This document shows positions 51,656-60,761 of a stretch of DNA of 64,000 nucleotides, piece by piece. Source of the DNA: Flavobacterium chilense (GTDB lineage: Bacteria > Bacteroidota > Bacteroidia > Flavobacteriales > Flavobacteriaceae); NCBI RefSeq assembly GCF_001602525.1, contig NZ_LSYT01000001.1:1054001-1118000 (forward strand), read 5' to 3'. Numbering within the stretch: position 1 is the first letter of the stretch; each line of letters starts with the position of its first letter. A program made the translations under genes and the position numbers. The notes beneath the pieces were generated by a model. It did no database searches. It was not told where the DNA came from and worked only from the letters and a program-made list of their open reading frames with translations.

Positions 51656-52768
51656 TTATATCTTCGTAAACACCAAACCAACCGGCGAACACAATTCGAT
51701 TCTTTTTCCGGTATCAGTGAGTTTTCCTGTGGTTTTGTCTCTTTTAAAGATTACAATATTATTGGTGTATTGATGTCCAACCAAAAGATAATTTCCTGTT
51801 GGGTCAATTGCAAAATCTCTTGGGCCTTTTCCTAAAGTACTTAATTGTTCAACCTGTTCGATTTTACCATCTTTAAGTATTTTATATACCGCAATTGAGT
51901 TAGCATCTACACGATCTGTTACATATAAAAAGCTACCGTCTGGCGAAATTTTAATCGCTGCAGCACCTGTTCCTCCTGTAAATCCTTTTGGTAAAATACT
52001 GATTTGGGCAATTATTTTTAAACTTCCTGATTTGTCATAACTAAAAGTAGTTAAAGTAGCATCTAATTCCTGAATCAGATATACAAATTTACCATCCTTA
52101 CTAAAAGTCAAATGCCTTGGGCCGCTTCCTGCTTTTACATCAACCGTTTCTTTTAAAGTAAGAATTTCATGTTTCGAACCTGGATTGTATTTATAAATAA
52201 AAACTTTATCCTCTCCCAGATCATTCGATAAAACAAACTTTTTATCCGGAGAAAAAACAACCTGATGCACATGCGCTTTTTCCTGACGCGCTGCATTTGG
52301 ACCTTTTCCTTCATGCTGAATTAACTGCTGTCCTTCGGTTATGCTTCCGTCAGCATTTTTCTTAAATACAGCAATGCTTCCACCAGAGTAATTAGCAATA
52401 ATTACGTTTTTATCATCGTTGATCAAATGACACGGATCAGCTCCCAAAGAAGCGTTTGTATTTAATAATTTAAGTTTACCGTTAGCAGAATCATAAGAAA
52501 AGGCACTTACAGCACTTTGAGTTCCGTTTTCGTTTACAGCATAAACAAATTTATTATTTGCTGAAACTGACAAATAACTCGGACTCACCACATTTTCAGA
52601 AGAATTTTTCAGTTTAAATTCGCCTGTATTAGCATCGAATTCATATACATATATTCCTTTACTGTCACAAGTATTGGTATAGGTACCAACCAATAAATTA
52701 AACTTATTCTGTGCCTGCAAAGTATGTAATGCTAAAGCTGAAAAAAGCAGTATATATAATCTTTTCAT
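51656..52768 (-). CDS. Exported lactonase-family beta-propeller protein
   Basis: A 370-residue protein with a signal peptide (MKRLYILLFSALALHTLQAQ). It is a seven-bladed propeller of the 6-phosphogluconolactonase-like (Pgl/YbhE) family: LLVGTYTNTCDSKGIYVYEF starts blade 1, PSYLSVSANNKFVYAVNENG and ADPCHLINDDKNVIIANYSG follow, then KAHVHQVVFSPDKKFVLSND and GPRHLTFSKDGKFVYLIQEL. An export signal makes a role in the cytosolic pentose phosphate path unlikely. It probably acts on a lactone or sugar outside the cytosol. The substrate is unknown. The final residues GLVFTKI close the last blade. Confidence 0.88.
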   Translation of the reverse strand: MKRLYILLFSALALHTLQAQNKFNLLVGTYTNTCDSKGIYVYEFDANTGEFKLKNSSENVVSPSYLSVSANNKFVYAVNENGTQSAVSAFSYDSANGKLKLLNTNASLGADPCHLINDDKNVIIANYSGGSIAVFKKNADGSITEGQQLIQHEGKGPNAARQEKAHVHQVVFSPDKKFVLSNDLGEDKVFIYKYNPGSKHEILTLKETVDVKAGSGPRHLTFSKDGKFVYLIQELDATLTTFSYDKSGSLKIIAQISILPKGFTGGTGAAAIKISPDGSFLYVTDRVDANSIAVYKILKDGKIEQVEQLSTLGKGPRDFAIDPTGNYLLVGHQYTNNIVIFKRDKTTGKLTDTGKRIELCSPVGLVFTKI

Positions 52769-52887
52769 AGTTTTTTATTTGTTTTTTGAATATGCTAAAA
52801 TAAACAATAATATCTTTTCTAAACCTCTTTTTTGTTACAAAAGAAATTACAAAAGTTACATTTTTCAAACTTCTCACTCTCTAATTT

Positions 52888-52970
52888 AAACCATATAAGT
52901 ATTGTAAGAGATTATAAGCAAGGCTTGATTCAGGCAAAAATTAAATGAACTTATATTACTTATATGGTTT
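52888..52970. repeat. Dispersed repeat, copy 2, with 13-bp inverted arms
   Basis: AAACCATATAAGT (52888-52900) and ACTTATATGGTTT (52958-52970) are perfect inverted arms 57 bp apart. The 30 bases 52941-52970 match the reverse complement of 30554-30583 at 26 of 30 positions. Confidence 0.6.
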
Positions 52971-52983
52971 GGCTAAAAATTTG

Positions 52984-52991
52984 TATTTTTG
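52984..52991 (+). promoter_or_regulatory. -7 box (TATTTTTG) for the BatA-like gene
   Basis: A perfect TAnnTTTG, 41 bp before the ATG at 53033. Confidence 0.5.
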
Positions 52992-53032
52992 ACCAGCATC
53001 TACAAAATGTAGTGAAATAAATCTAAACCAGA

Positions 53033-54961
53033 ATGCATTTTAAACATCCCGAAATTCTATACTTTCTGTTTTTGTTGATTGTTCCAATTTTGGTTCATTT
53101 ATTTCAATTACGACGTTTTAAAACCTCTTTTTTTACTAATGTTCGTTTCTTAAAAGAACTTTCAATTCAAACCAGAAAAAGTTCAAAAATCAAAAAGCGT
53201 TTATTATTAGCTACGCGTTTACTTTTATTAACGTGTATTATTCTCGCTTTTGCCCAGCCTTTTTTTGAAGCCAAAGACAGCAAAAATGCTACTAACGAAA
53301 TGTATATCATTCTCGACAATTCCTTCAGCATGCAGGCAAAAGGTAAAAAAGGCGAATTGCTAAAACGTGCTGTTCAGGAATTACTGGAAAACACTCCGGA
53401 AAACACACAATTTTCATTGTTAACCAACACCGAAAATTATTGGAACACAGATATAAAATCTTCAAAAAGTGCCTTGCAAAATCTACAATACAGCGCAACA
53501 CCTTTTGAACTTCCGTCGATTATGGCAAAAATAAAAGCCCATAAGTCGGCTTATAAAAAAGATATTGTTATCATTACGGATGCTGTTGGTTTAAGCGAAA
53601 AAGACATTAAAAATATTGATACTGAAGAGAAACCTTATTTTATCATTCCGGAAGCTGAACAGAAGAACAACATTGCTATTGACAGCGTTTTTATAAATCA
53701 GACTTTAGAAAACTTCTATGAACTAAGTGTGAATTTATCGGCTTATGGAGAAGATTTCAAACCTGTCTCAATGGCTTTGTACAATCAAAACAAACTGATT
53801 GCCAAAACCATTATAAAATTTGATACCAGAAAAAAGAAAATCAACTTTACCATTCCTAAAGAAGCTTTTCACGGTTATGTTACTATTGAAGATAATGGTC
53901 TGACGTATGACAATAAACTTTATTTCAGTATTTCGAAAGCCAAAAAAACAAATGTTATTAGTATTGGAGAACCGGAAAAAAGTAATTTCCTGTCCCGAAT
54001 TTACACTTCTGCTGAATTCAATTACAGCAACTACTCTATTAGTACTTTAGATTATAATAGCTTAGACAGACAAAATACCATTATTCTAAATGAATTAACC
54101 GAGGTTCCGCAAGCTTTGCAAACTACATTAAAAGCTTTTGTAGCTAAAGGCGGAAATCTGGTTGTGATTCCTTCTGAAAAAAGTTCTGTTTCAAATCTGA
54201 ATGCTTTCCTGGGTAATTTTGGAAAAATTCAGTTTAAAAACCTGGAAAACAACAGCAAATTAATTACCAAAATAAATTTTGATCATCCTTTATTCTCAGG
54301 GGTTTTTGAGAACAAAATCACGAATTTCCAATACCCAAAAACAAACAGCTCATTTGCTATTTCCAGCCCATATCCGGCTGTTTTATCCTATGAAGATCAA
54401 AGTGTATTTGTAACTGCAATCCAGAATCCGGTTTCGGGAATTACTGTTTTTTCAGCCCCAATAAATACAACAAATTCAAACTTTCAGCAATCTCCTATAA
54501 TTGTTCCGTTATTTTACAAAATGGGTCAAAACAACCAAAAAACAGGAGTAAATGCTTTGACTATTGGCAATAATCAGCCTTATTTTGTAGATGTATTATT
54601 AACCAAAGATGCAATTCTGGAAGTAAAAGGAAATGATGATTCATTTATTCCGATTCAGCAAATACTGAACAATAAAGTAAAACTAACTTTTAATGATTTT
54701 CCTGAAACAGCGGGAAATTATAGTATTTACGACAAAAAAGAATGGGTTGAAAACCTAAGTTTCAATTACAAAAGAAGCGAAAGTGATCTGAGTCAGGTTA
54801 ACACCAATATTGTTTCAGATTTTAAAACTGCAGACACAATTTCAACCATATTTAACACGCTACAAACTGAGCGAACAGACAGTCAAATTTGGAAATGGTT
54901 TGTTATCTTTGCACTGTTATTTTTAGCATTAGAAATGGCAATTATAAAATTTGTAAAGTAA
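53033..54961 (+). CDS. BatA-domain membrane protein with VWA domain
   Basis: A 642-residue protein. It starts with the BatA signature (MHFKHPEILYFLFLLIVPIL, then HLFQLRRFKTSFFTNVRFLK), giving a TM hairpin (about 6-25 and 56-78). A VWA domain follows with the MIDAS motif DNSFS (DxSxS, about 97). The long middle region (about 200-600) is beta-rich and probably periplasmic. A final TM helix is at about 618-638 (WKWFVIFALLFLALEMAI). Related Bat proteins are linked to stress tolerance. It is followed by the dihydroorotase-like gene, 79 bp away, in a likely operon. Confidence 0.88.
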   Translation: MHFKHPEILYFLFLLIVPILVHLFQLRRFKTSFFTNVRFLKELSIQTRKSSKIKKRLLLATRLLLLTCIILAFAQPFFEAKDSKNATNEMYIILDNSFSMQAKGKKGELLKRAVQELLENTPENTQFSLLTNTENYWNTDIKSSKSALQNLQYSATPFELPSIMAKIKAHKSAYKKDIVIITDAVGLSEKDIKNIDTEEKPYFIIPEAEQKNNIAIDSVFINQTLENFYELSVNLSAYGEDFKPVSMALYNQNKLIAKTIIKFDTRKKKINFTIPKEAFHGYVTIEDNGLTYDNKLYFSISKAKKTNVISIGEPEKSNFLSRIYTSAEFNYSNYSISTLDYNSLDRQNTIILNELTEVPQALQTTLKAFVAKGGNLVVIPSEKSSVSNLNAFLGNFGKIQFKNLENNSKLITKINFDHPLFSGVFENKITNFQYPKTNSSFAISSPYPAVLSYEDQSVFVTAIQNPVSGITVFSAPINTTNSNFQQSPIIVPLFYKMGQNNQKTGVNALTIGNNQPYFVDVLLTKDAILEVKGNDDSFIPIQQILNNKVKLTFNDFPETAGNYSIYDKKEWVENLSFNYKRSESDLSQVNTNIVSDFKTADTISTIFNTLQTERTDSQIWKWFVIFALLFLALEMAIIKFVK

Positions 54962-55040
54962 TTATCCTGTTTACTTTTAAACATTTTACTTTTTACAAAA
55001 ATCATTTTACGATTTAAGTACAAAATAAATTTCTCTACAT

Positions 55041-56294
55041 ATGAAAATAATCATCAGAAGCGCCAAAATTATCGATTCAAAAAGTCCGTTTCACAATCAG
55101 ACCGTTGATCTTTTAATTGCAGATGGTTTAATAGAAAAAATAGGAACTTCAATTCTGGATATCGATGATTCAATTGAAGTAAAATTTGACAACTTACACC
55201 TTTCCAAGGGTTGGTTTGACAGTAGTGTTTCTCTGGGAGAGCCAGGTTATGAAGACAGAGAAACCATTGCAAACGGACTCAATGTTGCTGCAAAAAGCGG
55301 TTTTACTGCAATTGCTTTACAACCAAACTCCTTCCCTGTTATCGATAATCAGTCGCAGGTAAATTTTGTAAAAAATAAAGCAAATGGTTTTGCAACAGAA
55401 CTTTTTCCTATTGGTGCTTTAACCAAAAACAGCGAAGGAAAAGATATGGCAGAATTATTTGACATGAAAAAATCCGGAGCAATAGCTTTTGGAGATTACA
55501 ATAAAAGTATCGACAACGCTAATCTGTTAAAGATCGCTTTACAATATGTGCAGGATTTCGAAGGCTTAGTAATTACCTATGCACAAGATCCAAACATAAA
55601 AGGAAATGGTGTTGCTAATGAAGGTATCGTTTCAACAAAATTAGGTCTGAAAGGAATTCCGAATTTAGCCGAAGAATTACAAATATCCAGAAACTTATTT
55701 CTATTAGAATATACAGGAGGAAAACTTCATATTCCAACAATTTCCACAGCAAAATCGGTTGAATTAATAAAAGAAGCAAAAGCAAAAGGTTTACAGGTTA
55801 CTTGCAGTGTTGCTGTACATCATCTGGTTTTAACAGATGAAAAACTGGAAGGTTTTGATACCCGTTTTAAAGTTACACCACCATTAAGAACTGAATCTGA
55901 CAGAACTGCACTTATAAATGCAGTTTTAGACGGAACAATCGATACAATCACTTCAGATCATAATCCAATTGATATTGAATTCAAGAAAATGGAATTTGAT
56001 ACTGCTAAAAACGGAACGATTGGTTTAGAAAGTGCTTTTGGTGCCTTACTAACTGTTTTACCTCTTGAAACTGTAATCGATAAATTAACTTCTGGAAAAA
56101 CGATTTTCGGAATTGAAAATGATACCATTTCAGAAGGTTCAAAAGCTAATCTGACTTTCTTTTCTCCAGAAGGAACTTCAACTTTTACAAAAGAAAACAT
56201 TCTTTCAAAATCTAAAAATTCTGCCTTTTTAGGAACTGAAATTAAAGGTTCTGTTTACGGAATCTTAAATCAAAATCAACTTGTCACAAAATAA
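55041..56294 (+). CDS. Dihydroorotase-like amidohydrolase lacking metal-binding residues
   Basis: A 417-residue amidohydrolase related to dihydroorotase. Where the active enzyme has the HxH pair followed by RePG, this protein has WFDSSVSLGEPG (about 57-69), so both metal-binding His and the Arg are missing. The second-site motif (normally H-E-D) reads TYAQD, while KLHIPTIST and TSDHNPID keep a His and an Asp. It resembles inactive dihydroorotase homologues that may hold aspartate transcarbamoylase subunits in other bacteria (known for the PyrC' type). Catalysis of pyrimidine ring closure is therefore doubtful. It sits between the BatA-like gene and a membrane gene 4 bp downstream. Confidence 0.85.
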   Translation: MKIIIRSAKIIDSKSPFHNQTVDLLIADGLIEKIGTSILDIDDSIEVKFDNLHLSKGWFDSSVSLGEPGYEDRETIANGLNVAAKSGFTAIALQPNSFPVIDNQSQVNFVKNKANGFATELFPIGALTKNSEGKDMAELFDMKKSGAIAFGDYNKSIDNANLLKIALQYVQDFEGLVITYAQDPNIKGNGVANEGIVSTKLGLKGIPNLAEELQISRNLFLLEYTGGKLHIPTISTAKSVELIKEAKAKGLQVTCSVAVHHLVLTDEKLEGFDTRFKVTPPLRTESDRTALINAVLDGTIDTITSDHNPIDIEFKKMEFDTAKNGTIGLESAFGALLTVLPLETVIDKLTSGKTIFGIENDTISEGSKANLTFFSPEGTSTFTKENILSKSKNSAFLGTEIKGSVYGILNQNQLVTK

Positions 56295-56298
56295 TACA

Positions 56299-56625
56299 AT
56301 GAAGAATACAATCGAAGAGGGAAAAGCAATTGCTATTACCAGTTATATTTTAATTATTGGAGTTTTAATCGCAATGTCTATGAACTCTGAAAATAAAAAT
56401 AGTTTTGCTTCTTTTCACATCCGTCAGGCTTTAGGATTATCGCTTACTTTTATTTCTTTTGGCGCCATTATTAGCAATTTCGACAGCTTTTTTATCACTT
56501 TCCCCATGTGGATTTGTATTTCGATATTGTGGGCGTATGGAATTTTTAGTGCTATTCAGGGACAAACAAGACCAATTCCGTTGGTTGGAAATTTATTTCA
56601 AAAATGGTTTAAAAGCATTGGATAA
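56299..56625 (+). CDS. Small membrane protein (DUF4870/Tic20-like)
   Basis: 108 residues from ATG 56299 (MKNTIEEGKAIAITSYILII), just past the previous stop; a TTG start at 56281 would overlap that gene. It has three hydrophobic helices with the conserved FASFHIRQALGLSL segment between, typical of DUF4870 and Tic20-like proteins. The protein is often labelled 'import component' in Bacteroidota without functional proof. It is likely co-transcribed with the dihydroorotase-like gene. Location is the inner membrane. Confidence 0.78.
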   Translation: MKNTIEEGKAIAITSYILIIGVLIAMSMNSENKNSFASFHIRQALGLSLTFISFGAIISNFDSFFITFPMWICISILWAYGIFSAIQGQTRPIPLVGNLFQKWFKSIG

Positions 56626-56690
56626 ATTAAATTTCAAACTTAAAAACTTTGACAAAGTAGAAAACTCATAATTCATAATTTACCATTAAA

Positions 56691-57335
56691 ATGAATCTAT
56701 CTTTAGAATATAAAATACAAGAACCAAAAGTTATCTTAGACAAAAATCCTGTTTTATTATTATTACACGGATATGGAAGTAACGAAGCTGATTTGTTTTC
56801 GTTTGCTACAGAACTTCCTGATCATTATTATATTATTTCGGCCAGAGCTCCTTATGATTTACAATATGGTGCTTATGCATGGTATGCCATAAATTTTGAT
56901 GCAGATCAGAATAAATTTTCAGATAATGAACAGGCTAAAACCTCACGCGATTTAATTGCTGTTTTTGTAGATGAACTGGCAGCTAACTACCCAATTGACG
57001 CAAACAATGTAACTCTTATTGGTTTTAGCCAGGGCTCTATTTTGAGTTATGCGGTTGCCCTTTCTTACCCTGAAAAAATTCAGCGAGTAGTAGCAATGAG
57101 CGGCTATTTTAACGAAGAAATCATTAAAGAAGGTTACGAGAAGAACGACTTTAAAAACTTGAAAATATTCGCTTCCCACGGAACTGTCGATCAGGTTATT
57201 CCGATTGAATGGGCTAGAAAAACTCCTGCTATTTTAGAGAAATTAAATATTCCAGTAACTTATAAGGAATATCCTGTTGGCCATGGCGTTGCTCCGCAAA
57301 ATTTCTTTGATTTTAAGAATTGGCTTTCGATGTAA
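56691..57335 (+). CDS. Phospholipase/carboxylesterase-type alpha/beta hydrolase
   Basis: A 214-residue serine hydrolase without signal peptide. The oxyanion segment is LLLLHGYGSNEADL, the nucleophile elbow GFSQGS (Ser about 111), and the acid and base are in SHGTVDQVIP and YPVGHGVAPQ. This is the layout of small acyl-protein thioesterase/carboxylesterase proteins. The substrate is unknown. It probably ends the short operon that begins with the BatA-like gene, followed by a hairpin terminator shared with the convergent lipoprotein. Confidence 0.88.
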   Translation: MNLSLEYKIQEPKVILDKNPVLLLLHGYGSNEADLFSFATELPDHYYIISARAPYDLQYGAYAWYAINFDADQNKFSDNEQAKTSRDLIAVFVDELAANYPIDANNVTLIGFSQGSILSYAVALSYPEKIQRVVAMSGYFNEEIIKEGYEKNDFKNLKIFASHGTVDQVIPIEWARKTPAILEKLNIPVTYKEYPVGHGVAPQNFFDFKNWLSM

Positions 57336-57343
57336 AAAGTAAA

Positions 57344-57396
57344 ATGTGAAAAGTAAGATGTATCTTTTTTATCATTTTACATCTTACTTTTCACAT
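57344..57396. terminator. Bidirectional hairpin of repeat type
   Basis: ATGTGAAAAGTAAGATGTA pairs with TACATCTTACTTTTCACAT around a 15-nt T-rich loop. The arms extend into further related units (GTAAAAAGTAAA on the left), so it is also a repeat like the other intergenic inverted elements. Confidence 0.7.
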
Positions 57397-57403
57397 CTAA
57401 CAT

Positions 57404-57829
57404 TTACTCTCCTGTATAAATTATCTTCCCTGCTTTCTTTAGAACATAACCTTTCCAGGGAATTAATTGATAATCATCTTTAGTCCAGGAATCACCTTCG
57501 GATTTTCTTTCTAAAAGGATTGGCTCTTTTTGAGTATCCAGAAAAAGTTCAGCTTTATTTCCTTCGAAAATAACGTAAGCAACTGTCGAATATGTTTTTC
57601 CATCTTCGGCATGCGATAATTTCGTACCGATTTCAAAAAGACGTACACATTCTTTTTTAAGCGCAGACCAGGTATAACCGGCAGAAGCCTTGCATCCATG
57701 AACATCAGAATCGCCGCCAACAATTTCTTTTTTTGTTTCCTCTTTAGTGCCAACAGAATCCTGTGAAACTTTTTTGGCACATGAAAACGACAAACCAACA
57801 ATAATCGAAAATAAAAATATCTTTTTCAT
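57404..57829 (-). CDS. Hypothetical lipoprotein
   Basis: A 141-residue protein. The signal MKKIFLFSIIVGLSFSC carries a lipobox with Cys17. The mature part includes GCKASAGYTWSALKKECVRL, with two Cys that may form a disulfide, and ends in short strands (PWKGYVLKKAGKIIYTGE). I know no named family. It is a periplasmic or outer-membrane lipoprotein by its signal, expressed alone. Confidence 0.7.
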   Translation of the reverse strand: MKKIFLFSIIVGLSFSCAKKVSQDSVGTKEETKKEIVGGDSDVHGCKASAGYTWSALKKECVRLFEIGTKLSHAEDGKTYSTVAYVIFEGNKAELFLDTQKEPILLERKSEGDSWTKDDYQLIPWKGYVLKKAGKIIYTGE

Positions 57830-57854
57830 AAATCCTATTTTTAAAAATTAGATA

Positions 57855-57884
57855 AAAAAAATAGAATTATAAAATTCTATTTTT
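57855..57884 (-). terminator. Terminator overlapping the 3' end of the next upstream gene
   Basis: The stem AAAAATAGAATT/AATTCTATTTTT has a short loop. Its right half covers the last codons and stop of the 167-residue protein gene. Confidence 0.7.
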
Positions 57885-58380
57885 GATACAACCAGGTTTG
57901 ATTTACTTCAAAAGTAATCTTATCATCCTGATCTACAAAATATTTTAACAAAACTTCTCCCCATAATTCGCCATTACTGTAATCAGCAATGATCCATCTG
58001 TGGTTCAGAATTTTTATTTTATTGATGATAAATTTATTCGGGCCAATTTTATCTTGTCCTGTATAAGGATTTCCGTTTGGATTTGCATTAAAGTCCATTA
58101 ACTTTTCGGTTACAACCGGAATCAGCTTTTCATATAAAATAACTTTTCCTCCAGAAGCACTATTATCGAAGTAGTTTTGTGCATTTTCATTATGTTCAAG
58201 AGAAAAATAATTAGCATCAGCCAATTGAGTTTTTACTAATTCAATACTGTCTCTTAGCTTTTTTGTGGTTTTATCATATCTTTCCTGCCCGAATTTTACT
58301 TCGCTACTATAAAACATATAAGTAAAAACATTCATTAATATCGCAAGGATAAAAAGATAAAGCATTAAGGATTTTTTCAT
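57877..58380 (-). CDS. Hypothetical membrane-anchored protein
   Basis: A 167-residue protein with an N-terminal hydrophobic anchor (about 5-25; MLYLFILAILMNVFTYMF) and a soluble domain facing the periplasm. The anchor is followed by a helix with heptad-like pattern (ERYDKTTKKLRDSIELVKTQ). The C-terminal beta region has HRWIIADYSNGELWGEVLL and FEVNQTWLYQK. No family recognised. It lies 13 bp after the MBL hydrolase, likely in the same transcript. Confidence 0.68.
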   Translation of the reverse strand: MKKSLMLYLFILAILMNVFTYMFYSSEVKFGQERYDKTTKKLRDSIELVKTQLADANYFSLEHNENAQNYFDNSASGGKVILYEKLIPVVTEKLMDFNANPNGNPYTGQDKIGPNKFIINKIKILNHRWIIADYSNGELWGEVLLKYFVDQDDKITFEVNQTWLYQK

Positions 58381-58393
58381 TTTTATGGAATAA

Positions 58394-59158
58394 TTAAATT
58401 GTAATTTCTAAGTTATCGTAAGCCAGGAATACATTTTGAGGCAGTTGTTTTTGTACCTCTTCATGAAAACCTAAAACATGGCTAATATGGGTTAAATAAG
58501 CAACTTCAGGTTTCACCAGATCAATAAAATCAAGTGCTTCCTGCAAATTAAAGTGTGTATCATGTGGTTCTAACCGTAGTGCATTTACCACCAAAACTTT
58601 AAGATTTTTTAGTTTTTCGACTTCTGCTTCATCAATCGTTTTAACATCTGTCAAATAAGCAAAATCATCAATTCGATAGCCAAAAACCTGTAAATCGCCA
58701 TGCATAACGTTTATAGGAATAGCCATTTTGTCTCCAACAGCAAAAGATTCATTGTTGATGACTTCAATAGTCTTAACGCTTGGAGCGCCCGGATATTTGT
58801 TTACGGTTTCGAAAACATAATCAAAACGACGTTTCAAATTATCGATTACACGCTGATGTGCATAAACAGGAATTTCGCCCTGCCTGAAATTAAACGGACG
58901 AATATCATCCAAACCAGCCGTATGATCAGCATGTTCATGTGTAAACAAAATAGCATCAAGCTTTGTGCAGCCACAAGATAACATTTGCTGCCTGAAATCA
59001 GGGCCACAATCTATCACATAAGAGTGCTCACCCCAAGTGATCCAGATGGATACCCGAAGTCTTTTATCCTTAGCATCAGTGCTTTTACAAACTGGATGAT
59101 CCACCCCGATTATCGGAATGCCCTGAGAAGTACCAGTACCTAAAAAATATACCTTCAA
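58394..59158 (-). CDS. MBL-fold metallo-hydrolase
   Basis: A 254-residue metallo-beta-lactamase fold protein. It starts with GTGTSQGIPIIGVDHPVCKS, a PhnP/lipoate-type pattern. Metal ligands are visible in THEHADHTAG (about 75-84), MHGDLQ, YLTDVKT and THISHVLGFHEE. FDYLTDV-like strands complete the dimetal site. Relatives include PhnP cyclic phosphodiesterase and uncharacterised enzymes; the substrate here is not predictable. It starts the leftward unit with the small anchored protein and is divergent from the 486-residue gene. Confidence 0.88.
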   Translation of the reverse strand: MKVYFLGTGTSQGIPIIGVDHPVCKSTDAKDKRLRVSIWITWGEHSYVIDCGPDFRQQMLSCGCTKLDAILFTHEHADHTAGLDDIRPFNFRQGEIPVYAHQRVIDNLKRRFDYVFETVNKYPGAPSVKTIEVINNESFAVGDKMAIPINVMHGDLQVFGYRIDDFAYLTDVKTIDEAEVEKLKNLKVLVVNALRLEPHDTHFNLQEALDFIDLVKPEVAYLTHISHVLGFHEEVQKQLPQNVFLAYDNLEITI

Positions 59159-59176
59159 TTGAACTTATTTTTTTTA

Positions 59177-59184
59177 CAAAAATA
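59177..59184 (-). promoter_or_regulatory. -7 box (TATTTTTG) for the MBL hydrolase
   Basis: CAAAAATA on the plus strand reads TATTTTTG leftward, 19 bp before the start. Confidence 0.5.
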
Positions 59185-59218
59185 GGATTATTTCTCTTTC
59201 ATTAGAAGGCTAATTTAC

Positions 59219-59226
59219 TAACTTTG
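59219..59226 (+). promoter_or_regulatory. -7 box (TAACTTTG) for the 486-residue protein gene
   Basis: A perfect TAnnTTTG, 22 bp before the ATG at 59249. It forms a divergent pair with the box at 59177-59184. Confidence 0.5.
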
Positions 59227-59248
59227 TAACAAATCTATTTAAAATAAA

Positions 59249-60709
59249 ATGGGTACAGAAATAAAACTCAAAGGTGACAAGGTCATCGAACAGATTCCTT
59301 CCATAAAAGACAAAGCGTTACGCATTAATTTAAACGAGAATATTTACGGAACATTTGCAGAAATTGGTGCCGGGCAAGAAACGGTTAGGCATTTTTTCAG
59401 ATCCGGAGGTTCTTCAGGAACAATTGCAAAAGCAATGTCTGCCTATGACAAAGATTTTAGTGATGCTGTCTATGGTGTTGAAAGCGATGGTCGTTATGTA
59501 ACCGAAGAGCGTTTAAAAAAAATGCTGACCCACGAAGGCCAGATCATTGAAGAGCGTTTAAGCAGAGAAAAACATCCTACCAAACTTTTCTTTAGTTATG
59601 CCAATACGGTTGCTACTATAGATTTTGCCAAACAATTTAAAGGTCACGGCTGGGTTGGAATTCGATACCAAATTGAACCTGACGAAGCTTACAACGAAAT
59701 TATTCTGCACATTCGTTTTAAAGAAACGGATGCAAGACTACAACAAGAAACACTGGGAATTTTAGGAGTAAACTTAATTTACGGTGCTTTTTACAAATAC
59801 AACGATCCAAAACGATTGCTTCGTTATTTATACGATCACTTAGACAAAGACCAACTCGAAATCGATACCATCAACTTCTCAGGACCACGTTTTGCTGATG
59901 TTGACAATCGTTTAATGAGTTTGCAACTGGTTAAAAACGGAATGACTGATGCTGTAATGTTTAACCCTGAAGGGAAAAACATTTTGCCTGCTGCTATTTT
60001 ATACAAAAAGAACCTTCTTGCTTTAAGAGGAAGTTTTCGTCCGGTTACGAAAGTAAATATGGACATGTATGAGAAATCACTTAAAATGTTCCTTGAAGAA
60101 AATAAGGTCGAAAAAGACAATACTTTGGTGATTTTTGAAATTACACTTTCGAATTTACGTTCGGATGGTGAAATTGATGAACGTGATTTTATGGACAGAG
60201 CTGAATTACTTTGTTCTTTAGGTCAGACTGTAATGATCTCGAATTTTCAGGAATATTATAAAGTGGTTGAATATTTTGCTAATTATACCAAAGCCAGAAT
60301 GGGATTGGCAATGGGTGTAAACAATTTAGTAGATATTTTTGATGAGAAATATTACCGTCATTTAAGTGGTGGAATTCTGGAAGCATTTGGAAAGTTATTC
60401 TACAGGGATATGAAAGTTTTCTTATATCCAATGCTGGACGATAATGGTGTTTTAATGAATTCAAACAACTTAAAAGTGCATCCGAGAATGAAAGAATTGT
60501 ATAAATTCTTCAAATTCAACGGAAAAGTGGTTGACATTGCAGATTACGACCCGCATAACTTAGAGGTTTTCTCACGTGAAGTATTAAAAATGATCAATCA
60601 GGGAAAAACCGGCTGGGAACCAATGCTTCCTCCGGGTATTGCCGAAATTATAAAAGAGCACCATCTTTTTGGATATCATCCGCAAAAAGAACTGGAACAA
60701 AATGCTTAA
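59249..60709 (+). CDS. Conserved cytosolic protein of unknown function
   Basis: A 486-residue soluble protein without signal peptide. Stretches include FAEIGAGQETVRHFFRSGGS, SGTIAKAMSAYDKDFSDAVY, LRYLYDHLDKDQLEIDTINF and GWEPMLPPGIAEIIKEHHLF at the C-terminus. The protein looks well conserved and mixed alpha/beta. Similar proteins may carry unhelpful database labels such as 'TonB-dependent receptor', which the lack of a signal peptide, plug and barrel contradicts. No catalytic motif can be named. It is monocistronic, with a good promoter and terminator. Confidence 0.8.
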   Translation: MGTEIKLKGDKVIEQIPSIKDKALRINLNENIYGTFAEIGAGQETVRHFFRSGGSSGTIAKAMSAYDKDFSDAVYGVESDGRYVTEERLKKMLTHEGQIIEERLSREKHPTKLFFSYANTVATIDFAKQFKGHGWVGIRYQIEPDEAYNEIILHIRFKETDARLQQETLGILGVNLIYGAFYKYNDPKRLLRYLYDHLDKDQLEIDTINFSGPRFADVDNRLMSLQLVKNGMTDAVMFNPEGKNILPAAILYKKNLLALRGSFRPVTKVNMDMYEKSLKMFLEENKVEKDNTLVIFEITLSNLRSDGEIDERDFMDRAELLCSLGQTVMISNFQEYYKVVEYFANYTKARMGLAMGVNNLVDIFDEKYYRHLSGGILEAFGKLFYRDMKVFLYPMLDDNGVLMNSNNLKVHPRMKELYKFFKFNGKVVDIADYDPHNLEVFSREVLKMINQGKTGWEPMLPPGIAEIIKEHHLFGYHPQKELEQNA

Positions 60710-60712
60710 TAA

Positions 60713-60738
60713 AAAAGTCCCTTAATTGGGACTTTTTT
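60713..60738 (+). terminator. Terminator after the 486-residue protein
   Basis: The stem AAGTCCC/GGGACTT with a TTAATT loop, flanked by A and T runs. Confidence 0.85.
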
Positions 60739-60761
60739 TGTTTCAGGTTTGAACCGAATAA

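Noticed and set aside
59249..60709. TonB-dependent receptor label for the 486-residue protein
   Set aside because: No signal peptide, plug or beta barrel; the protein is soluble.
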